In this document: positions 7,300-13,427 of the stretch, piece after piece
Layout: each line of letters opens with the position of its first letter
Numbering within the stretch: position 1 is the stretch's first letter
NCBI GenBank assembly: GCA_903864485.1
Contig: CAIPGD010000319.1
Span: 1-24,645 of the forward strand
Direction: 5' to 3'
DNA from: an uncultured bacterium
GTDB taxonomy: Bacteria > Pseudomonadota > Gammaproteobacteria > Burkholderiales > Burkholderiaceae_E
Length of the DNA stretch: 24,645 nucleotides
The notes under the pieces: generated by a model
The model's input: only the letters and a program-made list of their open reading frames with translations
Told to the model about the DNA's origin: nothing
Database searches by the model: none
Translations under genes and position numbers: made by a program

Positions 7300-8112
7300 A
7301 TGCTCTCTTTGCTTCCCGTTAAAGGCCGCGCTGTTGCTTCTCTCGTCGTCGCATCAGCCTTTGTCATTGGTGTTGGTATTTCGACTCCAACGTTGGCGCA
7401 AAATGCTGTGGTCGTTAACGGCAAGGCCATCCCCAAAGCCAAGCTCGATGAGTTTCTAAAGGCGCTGGCCGCCCAAGGCCGAGCGACCACCCCAGAACTG
7501 CGTGAGATGGTCCGCGAAGAATTAATCGCCCGCCAACTCTTTCTCGAAGAGGCAGAGCGTAAGGCACTCTTCAAAAATAGCGATATCAAGCAGCAGCTAG
7601 AGGCGTCCCGCGAAGATATCCTGATTCGCGCCCTAATCCGCGATCAGATCAAAAGCCATCCGGTCAAAGACGCCGACGTTCAGGCCGAGTACGACAAACT
7701 GTCCAAAGCCCAAAGCGGCGAAAAGGAATTCAAGGCGCGCCACATCCTTGTGGAAGCCGAAGACACCGCAAAGAAGCTTATTGCGGAGATCAAAGCCGGG
7801 GCGAAGTTTGAAGATCTGGCCAAACAGTCTAAAGATCCTGGTAGCGCAGCCAACGGTGGTGACCTTGACTGGAACCCGCCCGGAACCTTTGTGAAGGAAT
7901 TTGGCGAAGCCATGAGCAAGCTGGAGAAAGGTCAGCTCACCGAGCAACCGGTCAAGACCCAGTTCGGATGGCACGTGATTCGAGTCGATGACATCCGGAC
8001 CATGGCTCCGCCGCCACTCGATCAACTCAAACCACAGCTCCAGCAAGAACTCGAGCGCCGCAAGATTCAGCAGCTCCAGAAAGATTTGCGTGCCAAGGCC
8101 AAAATCGAATAA
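7300..8112 (+). CDS. Periplasmic PpiC-type (parvulin) peptidyl-prolyl isomerase
   Basis: A 270-residue exported folding factor. Residues 1-33 form a signal peptide with a hydrophobic core, likely cleaved after TLA. An N-terminal SurA-like helical region follows, then a parvulin domain at about 143-233 beginning with FKARHILV. The paired histidines H148 and H225 (in FGWHVIRVD) are at the usual parvulin positions, and GGDLDWNPPG is the typical central motif. A charged helical tail ends the protein. The ribosome binding site TGGAA is at 7288-7292. It lies 33 nt after the BolA-like gene on the same strand, a neighbourhood I recall from other Burkholderiales. No lipobox is seen, so it is likely soluble in the periplasm. 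Confidence 0.92.
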   Translation: MLSLLPVKGRAVASLVVASAFVIGVGISTPTLAQNAVVVNGKAIPKAKLDEFLKALAAQGRATTPELREMVREELIARQLFLEEAERKALFKNSDIKQQLEASREDILIRALIRDQIKSHPVKDADVQAEYDKLSKAQSGEKEFKARHILVEAEDTAKKLIAEIKAGAKFEDLAKQSKDPGSAANGGDLDWNPPGTFVKEFGEAMSKLEKGQLTEQPVKTQFGWHVIRVDDIRTMAPPPLDQLKPQLQQELERRKIQQLQKDLRAKAKIE

Positions 8113-8172
8113 CGCGATCGCGCCGCGCTCACTTTCCAAGCACCGATTCCCTTCGAACCCCTAGGAGTAAGC

Positions 8173-8433
8173 ATGAGCGAGAAACCCCAGCCCGCAGATC
8201 AGACGTTTGAAGACGAGGTCCTGAGCTCGATCGAGGAAGAGCTTCCTGAGCTTGTAAAAATGGTGGTGGTCGGCATGGATCGTGATGGCGACGTCATCGT
8301 GCTTGGCTTTGACCGCAAAGACGAAGATGGACTCCTCGACGAAATCGGCGTTTTCCGCCTGCTCGGACAGGGAATTACGGGAATGTCTGACATCATCGAA
8401 CAGGATGATGCGGAGCCAACCGAGGGCGAATAG
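8173..8433 (+). CDS. Small acidic protein of unknown function
   Basis: An 86-residue protein I do not recognise. It has a strong ribosome binding site, AGGAG at 8162-8166 with six bases of spacing, which supports it as a real gene. The composition is very acidic: 25 Asp/Glu against 6 Lys/Arg. A valine-rich core (KMVVVGMDRDGDVIVLGFDRK) looks like two beta strands joined by a turn with alternating aspartates. It has no signal peptide or membrane segment, so it is probably cytoplasmic. It follows the ppiC-type gene by 60 nt and may be the last gene of that transcript. The opposing L,D-transpeptidase-like gene ends 17 nt downstream. The D-R-D-G-D loop is reminiscent of a calcium-binding loop, but I would not assign that role. 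Confidence 0.75.
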   Translation: MSEKPQPADQTFEDEVLSSIEEELPELVKMVVVGMDRDGDVIVLGFDRKDEDGLLDEIGVFRLLGQGITGMSDIIEQDDAEPTEGE

Positions 8434-8450
8434 TCTTTGTTTTGACGGGG

Positions 8451-8933
8451 TTAGCGCTCGATGATTCGGACGGAAGTCCCTGGCGCGACCTCGTCAAATA
8501 ATTCGGCGAGATCCGTATTTTTCATCCGAACACACCCGATTGAGCCGGGTGTTCCCATCGCGACCCGATCAGGGCTGCCATGGATGTAGATGTAGCGGCG
8601 CATGGTGTCGACGGTGCCCCATCGATTGAATCCGGGTTCAGTCCCACTGAGCCAAAGAATCCGGGTCAATATCCAGTCCCGCTTCGGAAACGCCAGGTCG
8701 AGTTCGGGCGACCAAATTTCGCCAGTTGGACGCCGCCCAACAAACACGGAATTGAGGGGCATCCCTGCGCCGATTTTAGCGCGCACTTGATGCTCGCCGC
8801 GCGGCGTCTTAAAGCTCCCTATTAGTTCACCAGCTCCGTTCGCACCCGTCGAAACGGACCAACGAGACAACAAACGACCCTCGTCGCAAAGATCAAGCTG
8901 CTGCCGAGCAAGATTGATCAGGATCGTCCTCAT
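8451..8933 (-). CDS. L,D-transpeptidase-like protein (YkuD domain), no visible signal peptide
   Basis: A 160-residue protein that is essentially one YkuD domain. YkuD enzymes form 3-3 peptidoglycan cross-links or attach lipoproteins to murein. The active-site block is present: IHGSPDRVAMG with H118, then SIGCVRMKN with the catalytic cysteine C134. The residue before the G-C pair is isoleucine where the textbook motif is S-H-G-C. The ATG at 8933 matches the start of the conserved domain (MRTILINLARQQL). The frame is open further upstream, but that part overlaps tadA and looks like shadow. With this start there is no signal peptide, which is odd for a periplasmic enzyme. It begins inside the last 41 nt of tadA, so the two are coupled. 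Confidence 0.85.
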   Translation of the reverse strand: MRTILINLARQQLDLCDEGRLLSRWSVSTGANGAGELIGSFKTPRGEHQVRAKIGAGMPLNSVFVGRRPTGEIWSPELDLAFPKRDWILTRILWLSGTEPGFNRWGTVDTMRRYIYIHGSPDRVAMGTPGSIGCVRMKNTDLAELFDEVAPGTSVRIIER

Positions 8934-9435
8934 CAAGATTCGCCTTATAAATGCGGGATTTTTGGAGACGTCGAGCAGCAAAAAAATCAGCGAGAAGGTG
9001 GGCCGATTCAGGTGCCATGACGCCTGAAACAACCTGAGTGTGGTGATTGAGCTTTGGCTCGCCAAACAAATCAACGACGCTGCCGCACGCACCCGTCTTG
9101 GCATCAGAGGCGCCAAATACCAGCCGCTGAATTCGAGCGTGCTGAATCGCACCGGCGCACATGGCACAGGGCTCAAGCGTCACATAGATTTCGCATTCCG
9201 TGAGGCGGTAGTTGCCCAGATGTTTACCTGCGGCCCGGATCGCAGCGATTTCGGCATGTGCGCTGGGGTCCTGGTTGCCAATGGGCGCATTGTGACCAAC
9301 CCCGACCAATTCCCCCCGTCTGACGATCACCGCACCGACTGGCACCTCACCCGCGCGCGCGGCTAGGTCAGCTTGTGCGAGTGCCAAACGCATCCAGTCC
9401 GGATCGGACTGGGCCGCATCGACTTTACTTTGCAA
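8893..9435 (-). CDS. tadA: tRNA adenosine(34) deaminase TadA
   Basis: Converts adenosine 34 of tRNA-Arg(ACG) to inosine so that one tRNA reads several arginine codons. It is an essential cytoplasmic zinc enzyme. The deaminase signature is complete: SAHAEIAAIR (zinc ligand H60, proton-shuttling E62) and PCAMCAG (C90 and C93). Other matches to E. coli TadA include RLTECEIYVTLEPC and GASDAKTGACGS. The conserved DWMRLAL lies before any downstream ATG could serve, so I prefer the TTG at 9435, giving 180 residues. The ATG at 9393 would give 166 and remove the tryptophan. The TTG overlaps the end of the upstream Pro-rich gene by 11 nt. A much longer open frame upstream is an artefact of that gene's composition. 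Confidence 0.93.
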   Translation of the reverse strand: MQSKVDAAQSDPDWMRLALAQADLAARAGEVPVGAVIVRRGELVGVGHNAPIGNQDPSAHAEIAAIRAAGKHLGNYRLTECEIYVTLEPCAMCAGAIQHARIQRLVFGASDAKTGACGSVVDLFGEPKLNHHTQVVSGVMAPESAHLLADFFAARRLQKSRIYKANLDEDDPDQSCSAAA

Positions 9436-9823
9436 GCTTCGGCTTCTTCGAGTGTTTCTTGGAGTGATGTGCGGCGAGTGCGCCTTTCTTGAGGCCGGAA
9501 TGTTTGGCCTTTGCCGAGTTCTTTTTCGCCGAATGATGAGCGGCATGATCTGCTGAACGGGAGGCAGAACGGCGAGACGTCTTGGCGACCTTTGTGGCCG
9601 GGGCCTCCGAAGCGGGCGAGGCGTTGGCCTGAACTGCACTCGAAGCGGCCGGTGCGGGAATCGGTGCTGGGATCGGTGCCGGCGTTGGCGTCGGAGCAAC
9701 GAGGGGCGCCGGTGTTGGCGTTGGCGTTGGGGTGGATGATGGCTTGGTGGCGGCTGGAGTTTGGCTGAACGCTGATGCGCAAAGAACAGCCAAAAGTGCA
9801 GACAGTGAGATGGACTTCAACAT
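9425..9823 (-). CDS. Exported Pro-rich protein with Lys/His-rich tail, function unknown
   Basis: A 132-residue protein I cannot assign to a family. Residues 1-17 are a signal peptide, with likely cleavage after CASA. Residues 31-58 are a low-complexity stretch of T-P and A-P dipeptides (TPTPTPTPAP and similar). The last 52 residues hold 13 Lys, 3 Arg and 7 His against one acidic residue. This looks like an exported basic domain on an extended Pro-rich stalk; it might touch peptidoglycan, LPS, nucleic acid or metal, all inference. The C-terminus resembles histone H1-like tails in composition only. The tadA start overlaps its 3' end. It is one of three consecutive low-complexity envelope proteins. 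The ATG at 9823 is the only start that keeps the signal peptide. Confidence 0.78.
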   Translation of the reverse strand: MLKSISLSALLAVLCASAFSQTPAATKPSSTPTPTPTPAPLVAPTPTPAPIPAPIPAPAASSAVQANASPASEAPATKVAKTSRRSASRSADHAAHHSAKKNSAKAKHSGLKKGALAAHHSKKHSKKPKLAK

Positions 9824-9860
9824 GGGGCCGCCAACTTCAAGAATACAAACCAGCAGAGTA

Positions 9861-9875
9861 CGCTTTTTTAAAGCG
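9861..9875. repeat. Small hairpin after the glycine-zipper lipoprotein gene
   Basis: CGCTTT and AAAGCG form a perfect 6-bp stem around a 3-nt loop, two bases beyond the lipoprotein stop codon on the minus strand. No T-tract follows in that direction, so it may be an mRNA 3' structure rather than a full intrinsic terminator. Confidence 0.4.
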
Positions 9876-9877
9876 GG

Positions 9878-10483
9878 TCACCGCACAAATGCGCCGGGGG
9901 GTGGTGGCGGTGGCATGCCGGGCGGTGGTGGTGGCGGTGGCGGCAAGCCTGCTGGTGGTGGAAGCATGGGCCCATTGTTGGCTGGAACAACGAGCGTTGT
10001 GGTCCTTGTTTCGGTCGCCATCACGGGTTGATTCTGTGGAAGCGATCGAACAGCACCGACGACTGGCACGCGTTGTCCACGCCCATACATGCATTGAATG
10101 TAAGCATGATCGTAACTGCGTTGGCTGCCGTAGACACCGGACCTCGCAGCGGCGGAGCCAGCCATCGTTCCGAACAGCAGCCCGGTTCCTGCTCCAACGC
10201 CGGCACCTTGATTCCCGCCGATCGCCGCCCCTGCCACCGCGCCAATCACGGTGCCCAACGCAGCATTTCGCACAGCATTATCATTGGCCGCCTGATTCGG
10301 GCCGGCGCCGCCGACCTGAGCACTGGCATAACGCCGGCACAGGTCGTCATCTACTCGAAACTCATCAAAGCTCTTTCCGGTGCCTGGCAACGCCAGTACG
10401 CTGGGACCCGCAGGCAAACTCGCGCAACCTGCCGCCAAAAGAGCAGCCCCGACAACCGCGATCCATCTCAATTGAAGCTTCAC
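9878..10483 (-). CDS. Glycine-zipper lipoprotein with poly-proline C-terminus
   Basis: A 201-residue predicted lipoprotein. The signal peptide ends in the lipobox LAAGC with the lipidated cysteine at residue 20. A glycine zipper with G/A repeats (TVIGAVAGAAIGG and continuing) spans about 74-112 and probably inserts in or packs against a membrane. The segment YDHAYIQCMYGRG at about 124-136 is a pattern I recall after glycine zippers in proteobacterial envelope proteins. The C-terminus contains runs of eight and six prolines at 181-188 and 191-196, which should require EF-P for smooth translation. The start is a GTG at 10483, chosen because it places the signal peptide correctly; the frame is open further upstream without plausible coding content. 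The role is unknown, presumably outer-membrane structural. Confidence 0.85.
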   Translation of the reverse strand: MKLQLRWIAVVGAALLAAGCASLPAGPSVLALPGTGKSFDEFRVDDDLCRRYASAQVGGAGPNQAANDNAVRNAALGTVIGAVAGAAIGGNQGAGVGAGTGLLFGTMAGSAAARSGVYGSQRSYDHAYIQCMYGRGQRVPVVGAVRSLPQNQPVMATETRTTTLVVPANNGPMLPPPAGLPPPPPPPPGMPPPPPPGAFVR

Positions 10484-10512
10484 GATCTTAGTATCCTGCA
10501 GAAAGAAAACGT

Positions 10513-10944
10513 CTACTGATTTTCCACTTGCGGCGAAATCCCTTGCGGAGCAACAAGCTGTGGTGGAACCGCTTGTGGTGCAAACACCTGAGGGGAAACA
10601 AGTTGCCAGGGACTGGCGCACTGCGCCACAGTCGGGTAATACGCCTGAGAGTCGGAGCAGTAGAACCACCACTGCCCCGGGGGCCGGGCTGGAATCGCTG
10701 GGGGATTATTTTCGATATAGACCGGCGGTGTGGAAGGCATCACAACCGCTGGCGGGTAGTAGCCTGGGTAGTAAGGGGGGTAGTAATAACTGGGCGGATA
10801 AAAGCCGGGCGCATACAGTGGGCCACCAAGGTAAATCCCGAAATGGGCCCTGCCGCCACCATGACGACCGTAGCGCTGCGCGAGTGCCGCGTCAGCAACC
10901 AACATGCTTGAGACCGCCAGGACCACACAGACGAAACTCTTCAT
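10513..10944 (-). CDS. Exported Tyr/Pro-rich protein, function unknown
   Basis: A 143-residue exported protein. Residues 1-22 form a signal peptide ending in ALA. A Gly/His segment follows, then a Tyr-Pro cluster at about 48-66 (PSYYYPPYYPGYYPP). The block QWWFYCSDSQAYYPTVAQC at 91-109, with two cysteines, matches a short domain common in Burkholderiales exported proteins of unknown function. The end (117-141) is five degenerate pentapeptides of form x-P-Q-x-x. I chose the ATG at 10944 because it starts a clean signal peptide. An in-frame ATG at 10968 would add eight residues, and a candidate promoter predicts a transcript starting downstream of it. It lies 29 nt before the glycine-zipper lipoprotein on the same strand. 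Confidence 0.82.
   Translation of the reverse strand: MKSFVCVVLAVSSMLVADAALAQRYGRHGGGRAHFGIYLGGPLYAPGFYPPSYYYPPYYPGYYPPAVVMPSTPPVYIENNPPAIPARPPGQWWFYCSDSQAYYPTVAQCASPWQLVSPQVFAPQAVPPQLVAPQGISPQVENQ
10522..10596 (-). repeat. Five degenerate 15-bp tandem repeats coding x-Pro-Gln-x-x
   Basis: Read on the minus strand, five consecutive 15-nt units code SPQVF, APQAV, PPQLV, APQGI and SPQVE. Pro-Gln is invariant while codons vary (CCT/CCA/CCG, CAG/CAA), suggesting an old repeat kept at protein level. Confidence 0.85.
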
Positions 10945-10965
10945 GCGATTCACGATGGCACTCTC

Positions 10966-10994
10966 CATAAAGCAGATGCTTCTGAGTGTATCAA
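10966..10994 (-). promoter_or_regulatory. Candidate sigma-70 promoter for the Tyr/Pro-rich protein gene
   Basis: On the minus strand TTGATA (10994-10989, five of six to the -35 consensus) is followed after exactly 17 nt by TTTATG (10971-10966, three of six to -10). Transcription would start near 10959, about 15 nt ahead of the ATG at 10944. Confidence 0.35.
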
Positions 10995-11057
10995 CGGTAT
11001 GACGGACCGGGCGGCGCAATTTGTTTCGAAAGGTAACTAGCCGCGGACTTCATTGAC

Positions 11058-12026
11058 TCACGTCAGGCTGGCCAACCAAGCTTCCAGACCAGTCACAACG
11101 CCCTGCGCAAATCGTTCAAAGACGGGTTCCACCACGAAACCAAGGTGCGGAGTCATCAGTAGGCGAGGCGTGTCGCGCAACGGGTCGTCAGCCGGCAGTG
11201 GTTCCTGATCAAAGACGTCCAATGCGGCCATCCCGATGCTCCCCCTCCGCAGTGCATCGGCCAGGGCCGGCATGTCAACCAAGGCCGAGCGAGAGGTGTT
11301 GACCAGCAAACTGTCGGGCCGCATTTGCGCTAGTCGTTCGGCATTGATCAATTGCCGGGTTGACGCGGACGGGACCAAATGAAGGCTCACCACCTTGGCG
11401 CGGGCCAGCAAGGTCTCAAGGGAAACCGAGTGCGCGCCATGGGCAGCGGCGCGCTCGGCGCTCATATTAGGACTCCAGGTCAGGATCTCCATGCCCAATG
11501 CTTTCCCAACTGACGCCACCCGTCGACCAATTTCCCCCAGGCCCACGAGGCCAAGTACCTCGCCATAAAGCACGCCTGGTAACGATTGTGGCCGGGGAAA
11601 CCGCCAATGGCCCTCATGTACCAACGTGCTGTATTCGGCAAGCTGGCGACTGGCTGCGAGAATCAGCGCCCAGGTGAGCTCGGTGGTGCTTTCTTTGGAA
11701 GGCCCCCAATCGGTATGACTGACAGGGATACTGCGCTCGGCTAAAGCGGCGAGGTCGAGGGTGGCGTTGCGCGAGCCTGTGAAAACCACGAAACGTAATT
11801 TAGGCAAACGCGCGATCGTTGCCGCGTCCAGCGGTGTGCGATCACGAACCAGAACCAAGGCGTCGGCCTGCTCGGCTGCGGCCAGCAGGTCTGCACCCTC
11901 AAGGTGCTGATGATAAAAACGAATGTCAGCCACCGCCTCGATTGCATGCCAATTACCGAGCCGGTAGAGGGCCCGCTCGAGGTCGCCAAAAACAACAATT
12001 TGAGGTCGGGCCCCAGGGTTTTGCAT
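11058..12026 (-). CDS. D-2-hydroxyacid dehydrogenase family protein
   Basis: A 322-residue NAD(P)-dependent oxidoreductase that should interconvert a 2-oxoacid and a D-2-hydroxyacid. The nucleotide-binding motif GLGEIG is at 162-167. The catalytic triad is visible as R246 in VNTSRSALVD, E275 in DVFDQEPLP and H294 in TPHLG. Length fits the family (about 310-340). The residues around the adenosine ribose (ILTWSPNMS) lack the usual aspartate after the second strand, so cofactor preference is unclear. The ATG at 12026 is two bases after the MmgE/PrpD stop, so the two genes are translationally linked. It is the last gene of a leftward run from ratA. Its substrate presumably relates to the preceding PrpD-like enzyme and Bug binding protein. 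Confidence 0.87.
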   Translation of the reverse strand: MQNPGARPQIVVFGDLERALYRLGNWHAIEAVADIRFYHQHLEGADLLAAAEQADALVLVRDRTPLDAATIARLPKLRFVVFTGSRNATLDLAALAERSIPVSHTDWGPSKESTTELTWALILAASRQLAEYSTLVHEGHWRFPRPQSLPGVLYGEVLGLVGLGEIGRRVASVGKALGMEILTWSPNMSAERAAAHGAHSVSLETLLARAKVVSLHLVPSASTRQLINAERLAQMRPDSLLVNTSRSALVDMPALADALRRGSIGMAALDVFDQEPLPADDPLRDTPRLLMTPHLGFVVEPVFERFAQGVVTGLEAWLASLT

Positions 12027-12028
12027 GA

Positions 12029-13417
12029 TCAGCGCGAGCTCGAAGACATGGGTGTCGCTAATCTCGTAAGGTCCCTCAAATCGGACGCATCGCCGATGAC
12101 CCAGGCCGACTGGATCAGATCGTGAGTCTGCTGCGGACCGAGTACCGGGTCTGATAAGCCTTGGAATTTGCCGTCCAACTGCGCATCGGTCATCGGGTTC
12201 TGAATCGAACCAATGGCATGCTCGACCCGAACGTGCACCTGTCTGCCGTCAATCAGTTTGGCGGTCAGTTCGACCGCCGATTCTTCGATCGTATCGTCCA
12301 CCGTTGCATGCACTTTGCGACGCAGCGCCACCATGTCTGGTCGCGTCACCACCTCATCTGAAAACTCTTCTTCGGTCGCCTGACCAAAAGTCAGGCCGGC
12401 AGCGCAACCGTGATAAACGCTGAATTTGGCTTGTAACCCGTCGACGGGTTCTTTCTTGCCGGTGAGTTCCAGCACCAGGGAGTGCACCTTGAGCTCGAGG
12501 GTGGCAATCTGCTCGGGTGCGATACCCTGCGCACGCAATTGCGCGCAGCCATCAATGCTCGGATGGATGACAATTCCACAAGCAAAGGGCTTAAAGGTAT
12601 TCAGAACAATCTCAAACGTCTTACCAAGACCCTCGGTGATTTCGGACCAATCGTTCTTGGTCGAAATGGTTTGCATCATCCCGCGCGGCGCCTCCAGGGC
12701 TCGTGGGCTCGCAGTAAAACCTTGTTGTGCTAGCAGTGCCGACATCAGTCCAGCTCGCGCAGCGCCGCCAGGATGAAACGGTTTTGTCATGCTGCCAAAT
12801 TGCTCACGCACGCCGACCGGTTGTGACGCGGCGATCCCCAACGCCATTGCGGTCTGATCGACGTTTAAACCCAGCAATCGGGCACAGCCCGCCGCTGCAC
12901 CGACCGTGCCAGTTGAGCCCGTAATGTGCCAGCCTCGATCGTAGTGATCGGGGTACATGGCATTGCCAATGCGGCATGAAACATCAATGCCAAGCACCAG
13001 GGCATCGATTAGGGAGCGGCCACTTGCGCCCTTGTATTCAGCCAACGCCAGCAAAGCGGACGCGACGGGACCGGCCGGGTGAATAATGGTTTTGAGGTGC
13101 GTGTCGTCAAAGTCGAAGGTGTGAGAGCTGATTCCATTGATTAACGCAGCGGAGGCCATATCCACCTTCTCCGACCGACCCAGGATGCTTGCCTGGGGCG
13201 CTGGTTCAAGCATTTGAACCGCCGCCAGCGCGGCCTGAACGGACTCGTGGTTTGCGGCACCGACCGCACAACCCAGCCAGTTCAGGAAGGTCCGGTGGGC
13301 TGCATGGTCGACCTCGTCGGACCAGCCCCGAGATGGATAAGTCGCGACAAATTCTGCCAATAACCGCGTGATTGGAGGTGCATGGTGGTCTGCTGGGACC
13401 TGAGTGTTACGTGCCAT
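12029..13417 (-). CDS. MmgE/PrpD family protein (2-methylcitrate dehydratase-like)
   Basis: A 462-residue cytoplasmic protein of the MmgE/PrpD family, which includes 2-methylcitrate dehydratase, cis-aconitate decarboxylase and other lyases or isomerases acting on di- and tricarboxylates. Family features are NGISSHTFDFDDTH near 114-127, HPAGPVASALLALAEY near 132-147, the G-W-H-x-T-G-S-x-G segment (GWHITGSTGTVGAAAG), and a C-terminal segment beginning FKPFACGIVIHPSIDG. It is not next to prpB or prpC, so a role in the methylcitrate cycle is not supported by context. The start ATG at 13417 has AAAGAG five bases upstream. It lies ten bases after the Bug gene and two before the dehydrogenase. The exact reaction cannot be read from sequence. 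Confidence 0.87.
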   Translation of the reverse strand: MARNTQVPADHHAPPITRLLAEFVATYPSRGWSDEVDHAAHRTFLNWLGCAVGAANHESVQAALAAVQMLEPAPQASILGRSEKVDMASAALINGISSHTFDFDDTHLKTIIHPAGPVASALLALAEYKGASGRSLIDALVLGIDVSCRIGNAMYPDHYDRGWHITGSTGTVGAAAGCARLLGLNVDQTAMALGIAASQPVGVREQFGSMTKPFHPGGAARAGLMSALLAQQGFTASPRALEAPRGMMQTISTKNDWSEITEGLGKTFEIVLNTFKPFACGIVIHPSIDGCAQLRAQGIAPEQIATLELKVHSLVLELTGKKEPVDGLQAKFSVYHGCAAGLTFGQATEEEFSDEVVTRPDMVALRRKVHATVDDTIEESAVELTAKLIDGRQVHVRVEHAIGSIQNPMTDAQLDGKFQGLSDPVLGPQQTHDLIQSAWVIGDASDLRDLTRLATPMSSSSR

Positions 13418-13427
13418 AAAAACTCTT

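Noticed and set aside
8934..9176. Upstream extension of the L,D-transpeptidase-like frame
   Set aside because: This part overlaps tadA, has no YkuD or signal-peptide features, and the domain begins exactly at the ATG at 8933.
9436..9699. Long upstream extension of the tadA reading frame rich in Arg and Pro
   Set aside because: It overlaps the Pro-rich/Lys-rich gene in another frame; the R/P composition is a frame-shifted image of that low-complexity DNA.
9732..10031. Plus-strand frame with long poly-glycine runs
   Set aside because: It is the reverse complement image of the poly-proline codons of the glycine-zipper lipoprotein and lacks its own ribosome binding site or conserved features.
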